This document shows, piece by piece, positions 63,474-64,000 of a stretch of DNA of 64,000 nt (position 1 is its first letter; each line of letters starts with the position of its first letter). The notes beneath the pieces were generated by a model, which worked only from the letters and a program-made list of their open reading frames with translations, was not told the origin of the DNA and did not search any database. The stretch is taken from positions 1,302,001-1,366,000 of the forward strand of contig NZ_CP169244.1 of the NCBI RefSeq assembly GCF_041902385.1, written 5' to 3'. Source of the stretch: Arcticibacter sp041902385. GTDB lineage: Bacteria > Bacteroidota > Bacteroidia > Sphingobacteriales > Sphingobacteriaceae. The position numbers and the translations under genes are program-made.

Positions 63474-64000
63474 ATGTTTAAAACGAATAACTTTTTTACC
63501 AAAAAGAAACTGGCAGCTTTCTCTGCAATAGTTCTGCTGTCACTTGGCTTCAGTGATGACTATTTTCAAGCTTCAAAGAACCTCGACATATTTTCCGCCC
63601 TTTACAAGGAGTTAAACATCAACTATGTTGATGACATCAACTCCTCGAAGCTGATGCAGACCGGCGTTGATGCCATGCTGCAAAGTCTGGATCCGTACAC
63701 GGAGTTTGTTCCCGAATCGGAGATGGAAGACTACAAAATGAAGTATGTCAGTACACAATATGGAGGAATTGGGACAACGATTCAAAACCGGAACGGCCGT
63801 TTTATTGTCGCAGAAGCGTTTGAAGGCTTTCCGGCACAAAAGGCCGACATACGGGCAGGCGATGAAATAATAAAGATCAACGAAGTTCCCCTCAAAAACC
63901 GCCAGTATGAGCAGGTCAGCTCTATGTTAAAAGGCCCCAAGAGCACTCCCCTGAAAATCCTGATCAGCCGGCCGGGGGTGGCAGCACCTATCGAGAAGAC
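63474..64000 (+). CDS. S41 family C-terminal-processing peptidase, 3' partial
   Basis: The frame runs off the window end. The N-terminus has a signal/anchor segment (LAAFSAIVLLSLGFSD) and the S41 N-terminal region (IFSALYKELNINYVDDINSSKLMQ, LDPYTEFVPESEMEDYK). A PDZ domain begins near YGGIGTTIQNRNGRFIVAEAF and includes AGDEIIKINEVPL. The Ser/Lys catalytic part lies outside the window. Probably a periplasmic tail-specific protease. ATG at 63474. Confidence 0.85.
   Translation, partial: MFKTNNFFTKKKLAAFSAIVLLSLGFSDDYFQASKNLDIFSALYKELNINYVDDINSSKLMQTGVDAMLQSLDPYTEFVPESEMEDYKMKYVSTQYGGIGTTIQNRNGRFIVAEAFEGFPAQKADIRAGDEIIKINEVPLKNRQYEQVSSMLKGPKSTPLKILISRPGVAAPIEK

Noticed and set aside
1..64000. 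tRNA, rRNA, CRISPR arrays, insertion sequences, phage genes
   Set aside because: Reading both strands showed no cloverleaf-like segment with a GTTCRA arm, no spaced identical repeats, and no transposase, integrase or phage structural protein.

Overview
The window is chromosomal DNA from a member of the Bacteroidota, most probably order Sphingobacteriales (Pedobacter/Mucilaginibacter-like). This rests on gene content and promoter style: an LpxC-FabZ fusion, the gliding protein GldD, the type IX secretion regulator PorX, DUF3127, futalosine-pathway menaquinone genes, a PhoR-like kinase beside DUF47/PiT, anti-sigma/TonB fusions, and many TAnnTTTG '-7' promoter elements. I see no rRNA, tRNA, CRISPR array, insertion sequence or prophage. 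It reads as a dense housekeeping region, with only one gap above 300 bp (40914-41250).

Layout. 1-6.5 kb: end of a TonB-like protein, glycogen synthesis (glgA-glgC), then minus-strand metallo-hydrolase, YbaB/EbfC, CheY-like receiver and serine hydrolase. 6.5-12.8 kb: fumC, lipoprotein, S1/P1 nuclease, protein tyrosine phosphatase, hisS, RlmL-type methyltransferase, DUF3127. 13-18.4 kb: two-component pair, then a Cys/His-rich secreted protein with a TonB-dependent receptor, probably a metal-uptake unit. 18.4-23.8 kb: hydrolase, HD protein, PhoR-like kinase, DUF47 plus PiT phosphate transporter, TRIC-type channel. 23.9-29.5 kb: M1 aminopeptidase, anti-sigma/TonB hybrid, ECF sigma factor, DUF4197 lipoprotein, YihY. 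29.6-34.3 kb: ald, tsaE, porX, HD protein. 34.3-38.9 kb: lpxD-lpxC/fabZ-lpxA, efp, 5-formyl-THF cyclo-ligase. 38.9-46.8 kb: exonuclease III, cyclophilin, TPR protein, ComA-like enzyme, aroE-gldD, MBL protein, LolC/E-type permease. 46.8-51.3 kb: heptose epimerase, mqnD-mqnB, queD, folE, fabD. 51.4-64 kb: very large histidine kinase, coiled-coil membrane protein, GH10-like lipoprotein/secreted hydrolase, M16 peptidase, anmK, beta-barrel, CsbD-like protein, start of an S41 peptidase.

How the genes work together. The lpx genes and the heptose epimerase build lipopolysaccharide; MqnB/MqnD make menaquinone; PorX and GldD belong to the T9SS/gliding apparatus; the PhoR-like kinase, a TTAACA-repeat box and DUF47-PiT form a phosphate-response unit; the 15.6-18.4 kb receptor unit has its own inverted-repeat operator over a promoter.

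Data quality. Six otherwise intact genes (hisS, the histidine kinase at 13 kb, the TonB receptor, porX, the LolC/E permease, mqnB) are interrupted by ten indels, nearly all one missing base in a homopolymer. Restoring them gives exact-length open frames, so I treat them as probable sequencing errors and annotate each as one gene. The most interesting regulatory observation is a recurring TAnnTTTG-N4-ATG arrangement (hisS, lpxD, tsaE) that predicts leaderless mRNAs.
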